From: Prevotella sp. UBA1705
Lineage (GTDB): Bacteria > Bacteroidota > Bacteroidia > Bacteroidales > Bacteroidaceae
Length of the DNA: 46,205 bases
Reading direction: 5' to 3'
Assembly (NCBI GenBank): GCA_002317385.1
Contig: DCJH01000011.1
Coordinates: 10,333 to 56,537, forward strand
Under the pieces are notes generated by a model, which had not been told where the DNA came from, did no database searches, and worked only from the letters and a program-made list of their open reading frames with translations. Shown piece after piece: positions 15,806-23,004 of the stretch; position 1 is the stretch's first letter; each line of letters starts with the position of its first letter. A program made the position numbers and the translations under genes.

Positions 15806-16459
15806 ATGAATATTTCAGAGACCATCATCAGCGAACAAGCGCCCCGTGTGCGCCGATTGTTTGTCCAATGGATGAACTATATGGAACAGCGTGTGGAGTT
15901 CTGGGAAATACCCGGCAACATCGACATCCACACGCAGGGCCATTGCGAGCGTGTGCTCCTCCATGCCCTGCGCATCGGCGAGGAGCGCGTGCTCGACGAC
16001 CGGAGCATGACTGCTCTGGCCCACGCTGCCATCTTCCACGACACCCGTCGTCGCGACAACTATCTCGACGTGGGCCATGGCGGCAGGGCATCGCAATATT
16101 ATCGCCGCTATTGCGCGGAGGGAAATCTCGACTTTCTGCCCGAGGCTTACGAGGCGATGAAGTTTCACGACCGCGACGACGAGCTCGGCAACCGGCTCAT
16201 CCGGCAGAAGGGAGGCGGTATGGCCGAGGCTTGGTTAGAGGTGTATCATGTGTTCAAGGATGCCGATGCCCTCGACCGTCTGCGCCTGGGCACATGGTGT
16301 TTGGACGAGCGCTACCTGCGCACACCTGAGGCCAAGCGCATGATTCCGTTTGCCCAAACCATCGTGAACCAGACCACCGACCCCGTGGAGCTGGAGCGGG
16401 TGTATAGGCTGGTGAACCATTTCAGGCCGCGTATGGATAAGGATGCAGACCTGCTCTGA
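15806..16459 (+). CDS. HD-domain phosphohydrolase
   Basis: The 217-residue cytoplasmic protein carries the HD metal-binding pattern: H46 in IHTQGHCERV, H78-D79 in AHAAIFHDTRRRDN, H121-D122 in KFHDRDD and a final Asp in KDADALDRLRL (152-157). HD enzymes of this size hydrolyse phosphate esters, often nucleotides or signalling nucleotides, but the substrate cannot be read from the sequence. The gene is transcribed alone, with a near-leaderless mRNA, and is followed by a 500-bp gap with repeat array C. Confidence 0.82.
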   Translation: MNISETIISEQAPRVRRLFVQWMNYMEQRVEFWEIPGNIDIHTQGHCERVLLHALRIGEERVLDDRSMTALAHAAIFHDTRRRDNYLDVGHGGRASQYYRRYCAEGNLDFLPEAYEAMKFHDRDDELGNRLIRQKGGGMAEAWLEVYHVFKDADALDRLRLGTWCLDERYLRTPEAKRMIPFAQTIVNQTTDPVELERVYRLVNHFRPRMDKDADLL

Positions 16460-16638
16460 ATCCCTTTCCGCCGTTGTGGAACGGCCATAAAATCATGATG
16501 AAATATCTTGAAGATAGGCTTCTCTTCTCCTGAAATTCCTATTTTTCAACCCTCTGGGTCGAAAAATCGGCGCAAAAACTGTTGTTTTTAATTCCCTGAA
16601 AGCCAGGCAGTTGCAAAATGCCGATAGTTTTAGTCTCG

Positions 16639-16743
16639 GTAATCGCCTGTTTTCGCCCCACGATAAGGTAGTTATCGCATGGTGATAACTACCTAATCAG
16701 AAGCAGAGAACGGCCTTTTAGCTTAATGATTACTACCTTTTCG
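16639..16743. repeat. Array C of 17-bp palindromes at 22-bp period (5 units)
   Basis: Units start at 16639, 16661, 16683, 16705 and 16727, all in 22-bp phase. Clear units are CGATAAGGTAGTTATCG (16661), TGATAACTACCTAATCA (16683, core on minus) and TGATTACTACCTTTTCG (16727, core on minus). Those at 16639 and 16705 are degenerate. Confidence 0.8.
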
Positions 16744-16801
16744 CATCCTCGTTGGTGCCGAATTGGGGCTAAAACATCACCTGCGGGCCATGCCGTAAGG
16801 T

Positions 16802-16818
16802 CGATAAGGCCCTTATCG
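16802..16818. repeat. Solitary 17-bp palindrome unit near array C
   Basis: CGATAAGGCCCTTATCG is a near-perfect palindrome with 8-bp arms around a central base. It is not in 22-bp phase with array C. Confidence 0.75.
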
Positions 16819-16914
16819 CCAATCCTACGCAGTTTGGAGAAAAGCCGTTTTGAATTTAAAAGATGGGAATAAACTTGACAAAATCTTTGCCCATCGGGGC
16901 ATGGTATGGAATGC

Positions 16915-16951
16915 CAAGCGCATGGTTTCGATACTTGAATCCATGCGCTTG
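16915..16951 (-). terminator. Possible 3' hairpin of the radical SAM gene
   Basis: CAAGCGCATGG (16915-16925) and CCATGCGCTTG (16941-16951) form a perfect 11-bp stem with a 15-base loop, 10 bases past the stop at 16961. No T run follows, so it may stabilise the 3' end or need a factor to terminate. Confidence 0.45.
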
Positions 16952-16960
16952 ACCATGGGT

Positions 16961-17728
16961 TTAATAGGAAGCCGTGCAGGGAATGCCGGCCGCGATGACC
17001 CTGTCGCGAATGGCATCGAGCTCCTCGGGCGTGGCCTTGGCGAGGCTCTTGTCGGGCGTCTCGCGGTCTATGGTGTAGATCATCACGCTTTCGGGCTGGA
17101 TGTCCTTCACCGCTTCGAGCCACGGCCCCACGTATTCCTCGCCGGTGTTGTCGGTTCCGTGGCCTTTCATAAACATGGTTTGGATGATGATGTGGCCGTT
17201 GAAGAGCTTCATGTTGGCTATGATTTTCTCCACCGTGTACGACGGTTGGGTAGGGCGGTCCACCCTGCGGATGTAGTCGTTGCTCACGGTGTCGAGCTTC
17301 AGAATGTTGTTGTCCACCCGCATGAGCGCCTCGCGGATGGCCGGACGACCGATGAATGTGGCATTGCTCAGCACGCTGATCTTGGCCCGCGGGCACCAGC
17401 GGTCACGGAGACGGATGGTGTCGTCGATGATCTCGGGGAAGTGGGGGTGGCTCGTGGGCTCGCCGTTGCCGGCAAAGGTGAGCACGTCGGGCTGCTGCCC
17501 CTCGCGATCCATCTTGATGAGTTGCTGCTCCAGGGCCTCGGCCACAGCCTCGCGTGAGGGGTGCTTGGTGCGGGTGAATCCGTCTTTGTTGAACCCAATC
17601 TCGCAGTAGAGACAGTCGAAATCGCATATCTTGCCGTCGCCCGGCAGGAGGTTTATGCCCAGACTGAGGCCCAGTCTGCGGCTATGCACAGGTCCGTAGA
17701 TGGGACTTGGAAATATAATGGTACTCAT
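16961..17728 (-). CDS. Radical SAM protein (COG0731-like)
   Basis: The 255-residue protein binds a 4Fe-4S cluster through C35, C39 and C42 (CDFDCLYC) and S-adenosylmethionine through the FAGNGEPT segment near 84-92. The start (FPSPIYGPVHSRRLGLSLGINLLP) is typical of the radical SAM group labelled COG0731, related to the wyosine enzyme TYW1. Bacterial members lack an assigned substrate as far as I know. A -7 box TACCTTTG lies 36 bases before the ATG. It is divergent from ftsX. Confidence 0.85.
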   Translation of the reverse strand: MSTIIFPSPIYGPVHSRRLGLSLGINLLPGDGKICDFDCLYCEIGFNKDGFTRTKHPSREAVAEALEQQLIKMDREGQQPDVLTFAGNGEPTSHPHFPEIIDDTIRLRDRWCPRAKISVLSNATFIGRPAIREALMRVDNNILKLDTVSNDYIRRVDRPTQPSYTVEKIIANMKLFNGHIIIQTMFMKGHGTDNTGEEYVGPWLEAVKDIQPESVMIYTIDRETPDKSLAKATPEELDAIRDRVIAAGIPCTASY

Positions 17729-17763
17729 ATTTTACAACAATTTGCTGGTTGCGTTAGTCGAAG

Positions 17764-17771
17764 CAAAGGTA
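17764..17771 (-). promoter_or_regulatory. -7 box TACCTTTG of the radical SAM gene
   Basis: Full consensus match on the minus strand, 35 bases before ATG 17728. Confidence 0.6.
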
Positions 17772-17832
17772 GCAAAAAACTTTGATTCAGGCCTTTTGTG
17801 GCCTTATTATTTGGTTAATGCACGTTAAAGGC

Positions 17833-17863
17833 TTGCTATCTTGTTAATATTTTCTTACTTTTG
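17833..17863 (+). promoter_or_regulatory. Promoter of the ftsX operon (TTG, N20, TACTTTTG)
   Basis: TTG at 17833-17835 and TACTTTTG at 17856-17863 are separated by 20 bases. The frame's TTG at 17861 lies inside the -7 box, which excludes it as start and supports ATG 17897. Confidence 0.65.
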
Positions 17864-17896
17864 TACCAAATTTGCATAGCTATTGCCAATTCGAAA

Positions 17897-18778
17897 ATGG
17901 GAAAAAAACGTCACTCTGCCGGCAGGCGTCCCAGTCTGCAGGCCGCTACTCTTTGCATCAGCACAGCCTTGGTGCTCATTCTGCTCGGACTTGTTGTGTT
18001 TTTTACGCTTACGGGACGTAACCTCTCGTCGTATGTGAAAGAGAATCTCGTAGTATCGATGATGCTCGAACAGGATATGACCGACCCCGAGGCTCAGGCC
18101 ATGTCTAATGGCCTCACCCAGCGCCCCTACATCAAGCGGGTGGCTTTTATCAGCAAGAAGGCGGCGCTGGCCGATGCCACCAAGGAGATGGGCATCAACC
18201 CTGCAGAGTTTACCGACGGCGTGAACCCGTTCTCCTCCTCGATAGAACTCACCCTGAAGAGCGACTATGCCAATAGCGACTCGCTGAAATGGATTAGTCA
18301 GGAGTTGAAGAAATACCCCAAGGTTTCGGAGATAAACTATCAGAAAGACTTGATCGATGCGGTGAACCGCAACCTCACGAAAGTGGGGCTGGCCATGCTC
18401 GTGCTGGCCATCCTGCTCACGTTTGTGTCGTTCTCGCTCATCAACAATACCGTGAAACTCGACATCTATGCCCGCCGTTTCTCCATCCACACCATGAAAC
18501 TCGTGGGTGCGTCGTGGGGATTCATCCGCAAACCGTTTGTGAAACGTGCCGTGGGCACCGGCCTGCTGGCGGCCTTCCTGGCCATCTTGTTCCTGGCCGG
18601 ATGTATGTATGCGCTCTATCGTTACGAGCCCGAGGTGATCAATATCGTGACCTGGGAGGATATGGCCATCACCGGATTGTCGGTGGTGCTCTTCGGTATT
18701 GTCATCACTGCGTTGTGTGCCTATATCTCGGTGAACCGCTTCCTGAAGATGAAGGCCGGCGAACTGTATAAGATTTAA
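17897..18778 (+). CDS. ftsX: Cell division protein FtsX
   Basis: This 293-residue inner-membrane protein is the permease-like half of the FtsEX complex, which couples an ATPase to activation of cell-wall hydrolases at the septum. It has the FtsX layout: one N-terminal helix (about 18-40), a periplasmic domain, then three helices near 165-190, 220-245 and 260-282, ending in a short basic tail. ATG 17897 (MGKKRHSAGRRPS) is chosen because the longer frame begins inside the promoter. ftsE is not in the window, which is normal for Bacteroidetes. The gene leads a closely spaced operon with DUF3098, uppP, truB, queA and folK. Confidence 0.9.
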   Translation: MGKKRHSAGRRPSLQAATLCISTALVLILLGLVVFFTLTGRNLSSYVKENLVVSMMLEQDMTDPEAQAMSNGLTQRPYIKRVAFISKKAALADATKEMGINPAEFTDGVNPFSSSIELTLKSDYANSDSLKWISQELKKYPKVSEINYQKDLIDAVNRNLTKVGLAMLVLAILLTFVSFSLINNTVKLDIYARRFSIHTMKLVGASWGFIRKPFVKRAVGTGLLAAFLAILFLAGCMYALYRYEPEVINIVTWEDMAITGLSVVLFGIVITALCAYISVNRFLKMKAGELYKI

Positions 18779-18812
18779 CTCCCATAACAAGCAACAATTC
18801 ATCAATAAGAAT

Positions 18813-19112
18813 ATGGACAGAAGGAATTTAGCATTCGACCGTACCAACTTCATCCTGTTGGCCATCGGCTTTGCGATTGTGGTCATCGGGTTTATCCTGA
18901 TGAGCGGTGGCGGCTCTACGGAGCAGGCCTATCATGCCGACATTTTCAGTGCCAGGCGCATCAAGGTGGCTCCGGTGGTATGTTTCATCGGGTTTATATC
19001 GATGATCTACGCCGTGATTCGCAAACCGAAATCCGATGCTGAGAGCGTTGCCGTGCCCGGAGAGGCTGGTCGTGAGGCGATGTCGGAGGTTTCTGAAACA
19101 GAAAATAACTAA
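18813..19112 (+). CDS. DUF3098 small membrane protein
   Basis: The 99-residue protein has two transmembrane helices (about 12-30 and 52-68) and a disordered acidic tail. The segment LAFDRTNFILLAIGFAIVVIGFILMSGG matches DUF3098, a Bacteroidetes family nearly always found between ftsX and uppP. The context suggests a role in division or lipid-carrier recycling, but none is shown. Confidence 0.85.
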   Translation: MDRRNLAFDRTNFILLAIGFAIVVIGFILMSGGGSTEQAYHADIFSARRIKVAPVVCFIGFISMIYAVIRKPKSDAESVAVPGEAGREAMSEVSETENN

Positions 19113-19123
19113 CCGGGCGCAGC

Positions 19124-19954
19124 ATGGATCTGATACAGACTATCATCATAGCCATCGTGGAGGGACTCACAGAGTTCCTTCCAGTGTCGTCTACGGGCCA
19201 CATGATCATCACCCAGAACCTGCTGGGGGTGCAGCAGGGCGACCCGTTTGTGCACGCCTTCACATTTATCATCCAGTTTGGCGCCATCCTCTCGGTGGTG
19301 TGCCTCTATTGGAAACACTTCTTCCAGATGCGCAATCGGGAGGAGTTTTCCGACAAGATGAAGTTCTACGGACTGCTCATTGTGGGGGTCCTCCCCGCCG
19401 TTGTGGTGGGTCTGGCGGCCAAGAAGAGCGGACTGCTCGACTGGCTTCTCGACTCCGTGCTGGTGGTGGCCATTATGCTTGTGGTGGGCGGCGTGTTCAT
19501 GTTGTTCTGCGACCGAATCTTCAACAAGGGTCGTGAGGAGCATCAGGTGACCGCGCGCCGTGCGTTTCTCATCGGTTGTTTCCAGTGCATTTCGGTCATC
19601 CCGGGGGTAAGCCGAAGCATGGCCACCATCGTGGGAGGTATGCAGCAGAAGCTCACGCGTAAGAATGCGGCCGAGTTCTCGTTCTTCCTCGCCGTGCCTA
19701 CCATGGCCGGAGCCACACTGCTCGACCTGCTCGACCTGTTCAAGGAAGACACCGCCTGGGCCACATCCCACAACATCACGCTGCTCATCGTGGGCTGTGT
19801 GGTGGCTTTTGTGGTAGCCATGCTGGCCATGAAATGGTTTGTGGGCTTCCTCACCAAATACGGATTCAAGGCTTTCGGCTGGTATCGCATCATCGTGGGA
19901 GGCATCATCCTCGCCCTGTTGCTCACCGGTCACTCATTGGTAATGGTAGGATAG
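19124..19954 (+). CDS. uppP: Undecaprenyl-diphosphatase
   Basis: The 276-residue integral membrane enzyme removes one phosphate from undecaprenyl diphosphate, recycling the lipid carrier for peptidoglycan and surface glycans. It is the UppP/BacA family: EGLTEFLPVSSTGH at 13-26 with E13, E17 and H26, and PGVSRS at 159-164 with R163. It has about eight hydrophobic helices. Loss or excess of such enzymes alters bacitracin sensitivity in other species. It lies 11 bp after DUF3098 and 6 bp before truB, with GGAGG before the truB start. Confidence 0.95.
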   Translation: MDLIQTIIIAIVEGLTEFLPVSSTGHMIITQNLLGVQQGDPFVHAFTFIIQFGAILSVVCLYWKHFFQMRNREEFSDKMKFYGLLIVGVLPAVVVGLAAKKSGLLDWLLDSVLVVAIMLVVGGVFMLFCDRIFNKGREEHQVTARRAFLIGCFQCISVIPGVSRSMATIVGGMQQKLTRKNAAEFSFFLAVPTMAGATLLDLLDLFKEDTAWATSHNITLLIVGCVVAFVVAMLAMKWFVGFLTKYGFKAFGWYRIIVGGIILALLLTGHSLVMVG

Positions 19955-19960
19955 GGAGGC

Positions 19961-20656
19961 ATGGACTTTATCGAAGGAGAAATCTTTGCTATCGACAAGC
20001 CCTATCGTATGTCGAGTTTCGGGGCGCTGGCCCATGTGCGCTATCTGCTGTCTCATAAGCTGGGGCGCAAAGTCAAGATAGGTCACGCTGGTACGCTCGA
20101 CCCTCTGGCCACGGGCGTGCTTATCCTCTGCACCGGTCGGTGCACCAAGCAGATAGAGCAGTTGCAGAGCCATACCAAGGAGTATGTGGCCACCTTGCAG
20201 CTCGGTGCCACCACCGTGAGCTATGATATGGAGCACGAAGTGAACCAGACTTACCCCGTGGACCACATCACCCGAGAACTGATCGAGGAGAAACTCCGCC
20301 AGTTTGAGGGAGACATCGAGCAGGTGCCGCCCACCTACAGCGCCTGCAAAGTGGATGGCAAGCGGGCCTACAGCTTCCGCCGTCAGGGCGAGAGCGTAGA
20401 GCTGAAGCCCAAGCAGATACATATAGATAAGGTGGAGCTGACCGACTACGACGCCCTGAACCATCGGGCGACGATACGTGTGGTCTGCGGCAAAGGTACC
20501 TATATCCGTGCCTTGGCCCGCGACTTGGGGCGTGCGCTTGATAGCGGGGCCTACCTCACCGCGCTGCGCCGTACCCGTGTGGGCGAGTATAGCGTGGACA
20601 ATTGCTTAGACTTCGACCATCTGGACGAATGGGTTGCTGCCCTTCCCGATGCATAA
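19961..20656 (+). CDS. truB: tRNA pseudouridine-55 synthase
   Basis: The 231-residue enzyme converts U55 of the tRNA T-loop to pseudouridine. The catalytic Asp is D47 in KIGHAGTLDPLATGVL; further family motifs are SYDMEHE, PPTYSACKVDGKRAY and CGKGTYIRALARDLG. It is shorter than the E. coli enzyme because the C-terminal PUA domain is missing, as usual in this phylum. The gap to uppP is six bases, which implies co-translation. Confidence 0.95.
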   Translation: MDFIEGEIFAIDKPYRMSSFGALAHVRYLLSHKLGRKVKIGHAGTLDPLATGVLILCTGRCTKQIEQLQSHTKEYVATLQLGATTVSYDMEHEVNQTYPVDHITRELIEEKLRQFEGDIEQVPPTYSACKVDGKRAYSFRRQGESVELKPKQIHIDKVELTDYDALNHRATIRVVCGKGTYIRALARDLGRALDSGAYLTALRRTRVGEYSVDNCLDFDHLDEWVAALPDA

Positions 20657-20707
20657 CCTATACCCTCAAAGTATCAACCATCAAAGAAACTGAAAGGAAA
20701 AGAAGAT

Positions 20708-21901
20708 ATGAAATTATCACAATTCAAGTTTAAGCTGCCTGAAGACCAGGTGGCCCTCTATCCCCATAGCTTCGTGCGTGAGTTCACCAACGACGACGGC
20801 ACCAAGGGCTCGTTCCGGGTGACGCGCCGCGATGAGGCTCGCCTCATGGTGCTTCACCGCACCACCGGAGAGATTGAGATGTATAGGAAGGATGCCAAAG
20901 GCAAACCCATGGAGGGCGAATATCTCGATTTCCGCAATGTGCTCGACTATTTTGGCGAGGGAGATACGTTTATCTTGAACGACACCAAGGTGTTTCCTGC
21001 GCGCCTCTACGGCACCAAGGAGAAGACCGATGCCAAGATCGAAGTGTTCATCCTGCGTGAGCTCAACGAGGAAACCCATCTGTGGGATGTGCTGGTGGAG
21101 CCTGCCCGCAAGATTCGAATCGGCAACAAACTGTTCTTCGACGAGGTGGGAACGATGGTGGCTGAGGTCTACGACAATACCACGAGCCGTGGCCGTTCGC
21201 TGCGCTTCCTCTACGATTGCTCACACGAACAGTTCAAGCACGACCTGTTTGCGCTCGGCGAGTCGCCGCTGCCCACCTATATATTAAATGGTCGTCCCGA
21301 AGACCCCTCTATGCGCGGCATGCACGTGCGCTCCCATGCCTTGCCCGAAGATATGGAGGATTTCCAGTGCATCTTTGCCAAGAACGAGGGTGCCGTGACT
21401 GCTCCGGCCACGGGATTGCACTTCAGTCGTGAGCTCATGAAGCGCATGGAGATCAAGGGTATCAACACGGCGTTCATCACGTTGCACTGTGGTCTGGGCA
21501 ACTTCACACCGATTGAGGTGGAGGATCTCACCAAGCACAAGATGGATTCCGAGCAGATGATCATCAACAAGGAGGCCTGCGACCTGGTGAACAAGACCAA
21601 GTTGGCCGGACATCATGTGTGTGCCGTGGGTACGAGCGTGGTGAAAGCCACAGAGACTGCGGTAGGCACCGATGGCATGTTGAAGGAGTACGACGGGTGG
21701 ACCAGCAAGTTCATCTTCCCGCCTTATGACTTTGGTCTGGCCGATTCTATGGTGGCCAATTTCTATCATCCAGAGTCAACGCTGCTGATGTCGACGGCTG
21801 CTTTCGGTGGATATGAGAACGTCATGGAGTGCTACAACCTGGCCGTGAAGCATGGTTACCAGTTTGGTTGCTTCGGCGATAGTCTGCTCATTGTAGACTA
21901 A
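20708..21901 (+). CDS. queA: tRNA S-adenosylmethionine ribosyltransferase-isomerase
   Basis: The 397-residue enzyme transfers and rearranges the ribosyl part of S-adenosylmethionine onto preQ1 in tRNA, giving epoxyqueuosine. Motifs include LNDTKVFPARLYG, VEPARKIRIGN, ESPLPTYI, GAVTAPATGLHFS and the C-terminal HPESTLLMSTAAFGG. It is longer than the usual 340-360 residues because of an insertion near residues 20-75. It is followed by folK after 33 bp; folE at 6.6 kb supplies the shared early precursor step for folate and queuosine. Confidence 0.95.
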   Translation: MKLSQFKFKLPEDQVALYPHSFVREFTNDDGTKGSFRVTRRDEARLMVLHRTTGEIEMYRKDAKGKPMEGEYLDFRNVLDYFGEGDTFILNDTKVFPARLYGTKEKTDAKIEVFILRELNEETHLWDVLVEPARKIRIGNKLFFDEVGTMVAEVYDNTTSRGRSLRFLYDCSHEQFKHDLFALGESPLPTYILNGRPEDPSMRGMHVRSHALPEDMEDFQCIFAKNEGAVTAPATGLHFSRELMKRMEIKGINTAFITLHCGLGNFTPIEVEDLTKHKMDSEQMIINKEACDLVNKTKLAGHHVCAVGTSVVKATETAVGTDGMLKEYDGWTSKFIFPPYDFGLADSMVANFYHPESTLLMSTAAFGGYENVMECYNLAVKHGYQFGCFGDSLLIVD

Positions 21902-21934
21902 TCGGTCGGGATTCTGCGTTTAACGATACGCTAC

Positions 21935-22384
21935 ATGAAGCACCTGGTGTATTTTGGACTGGGCTCCAACCTGGGCAACCGCGAACAATTGCTGAGAAAA
22001 GCCATTGGGAAACTGGACGAACGGGTAGGAGAAGTGGTGCGGCAGTCATCCTTCTTAGAGACTGAACCGTGGGGCTTCTCATCGCCCCATCGGTTTGTCA
22101 ATGCCTGTGTGGCTTGCCAGACAGAGCGTTCGCCGCATGAGGTAATGACCATCACGCAGGACATTGAGCGCGAGATGGGCCGACTGCAGAAGTCGCACGA
22201 CGGCATCTTCCACGACCGGACCATCGACATCGACATCCTGCTCTACGACCATCTGCATGTCGATTTGCCCGACTTGAAGATTCCTCACCCCCTCATGTTC
22301 GACCGGCAATTTGTCATGAAACCCCTTCGAGAGATCTGCCCAGACCTGTCAGTCACGGAGAAGGAACACCGCAAGGCCATGTGA
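21935..22384 (+). CDS. folK: HPPK, folate pyrophosphokinase
   Basis: This 149-residue enzyme, 2-amino-4-hydroxy-6-hydroxymethyldihydropteridine pyrophosphokinase, transfers pyrophosphate from ATP to the pterin in folate synthesis. GLGSNLGNRE at 8-17, the pterin-binding ETEPWGF and HRFVNACV, the magnesium-binding FHDRTIDIDILLYD and IPHPLMFDRQFV are all intact. It is the last gene of the ftsX operon and is followed by a bidirectional terminator. Confidence 0.95.
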   Translation: MKHLVYFGLGSNLGNREQLLRKAIGKLDERVGEVVRQSSFLETEPWGFSSPHRFVNACVACQTERSPHEVMTITQDIEREMGRLQKSHDGIFHDRTIDIDILLYDHLHVDLPDLKIPHPLMFDRQFVMKPLREICPDLSVTEKEHRKAM

Positions 22385-22435
22385 GAACTATTTTTTTGCG
22401 ATATTCAGAAGTACTCCTTCTGATAGATAAACACG

Positions 22436-22473
22436 AAAGAGCCGCATCCTGAAGATTCAAGATGCGGCTCTTT
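22436..22473. terminator. Bidirectional terminator between folK and rpsO
   Basis: A perfect 13-bp stem (22436-22448 against 22461-22473; core GAGCCGCATC) has a 12-base loop, with an A run on one side and TTTT on the other. It serves convergent folK and rpsO. Confidence 0.85.
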
Positions 22474-22528
22474 TAAGTTGTTGTATGAATGGGGTTGCCC
22501 ACGCGGGGCAATACCATGAAGGCTTCAA

Positions 22529-22798
22529 TTACTTGCGCAGACCCAGAGCTTTGATGATGGCGCGGTAGCGCTCGATGTCACGATCCTTCAAGTAGTCGAG
22601 GAGGGCACGGCGCTTTCCTACCAGCTTGGTCAGTGAACGGGTGGTCACAAAATCCTTGTGGTTGGCCTTAACATGCTCTGTCAGATGAGAGATGCGGTAG
22701 GTGAAGAGTGCAATCTGGCTCTCTGCAGAACCAGTGTTCTTAGCGTCTTTGCCATACTGATTGAAGATCTCACTTTTCTTTTCCTTGTTTAAATACAT
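22529..22798 (-). CDS. rpsO: Ribosomal protein S15
   Basis: The 89-residue protein matches S15 over its whole length (GSAESQIALFTYRISHLTEHVK, HKDFVTTRSLTKLVGKRRALLDYL). It binds 16S rRNA helices 20-22 early in 30S assembly. The frame is open to 22876, but the family start is MYLNKEKKSEI, so ATG 22798 is used. The promoter lies more than 100 bases upstream, leaving a long leader; S15 genes in several phyla are autoregulated through leader RNA folds, so the same is plausible here. Confidence 0.96.
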   Translation of the reverse strand: MYLNKEKKSEIFNQYGKDAKNTGSAESQIALFTYRISHLTEHVKANHKDFVTTRSLTKLVGKRRALLDYLKDRDIERYRAIIKALGLRK

Positions 22799-22903
22799 TG
22801 TTTTGATGATTAATGGTTGTTGCATCATAACATTCTGCTGTCGCTTACCCGCCTTAATCACAACGAGTTGCGGCATTAAATGCGCCGGATTTTCCGTAAA
22901 TGC
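22799..22903 (-). promoter_or_regulatory. Long 5' leader of rpsO, possible autoregulatory RNA
   Basis: The distance from the -7 box (22910-22917) to the start codon gives a leader of about 105 nt, far longer than at most promoters in this window. The minus strand contains CCGGCGCATTT and AATGCCGC, which can pair in part. No known fold is recognised. Confidence 0.4.
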
Positions 22904-22909
22904 GATGCA

Positions 22910-22917
22910 AAGTTACT
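22910..22917 (-). promoter_or_regulatory. -7 box TAACTTTG of rpsO
   Basis: Full consensus on the minus strand, divergent from the typA promoter 43 bp away. Confidence 0.6.
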
Positions 22918-22959
22918 AAAAAGATTCGATATCCCACGCACTTTCTCCAATCTTTTTTG

Positions 22960-22967
22960 TAATTTTG
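22960..22967 (+). promoter_or_regulatory. -7 box TAATTTTG of typA
   Basis: Full consensus match, 37 bases before ATG 23005. No clear -33 box. Confidence 0.55.
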
Positions 22968-23004
22968 CACTCAAATAGATTAGCACAATTTTAAGGTAAA
23001 TTCA

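Larger units (their letters stand above)
16460..16960. other. Convergent gap with repeat array C
   Basis: These 501 bases lie between the 3' ends of the HD gene and the radical SAM gene. No gene is supported. They contain array C (16639-16743), a lone unit (16802-16818) and a hairpin at 16915-16951. Confidence 0.75.
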
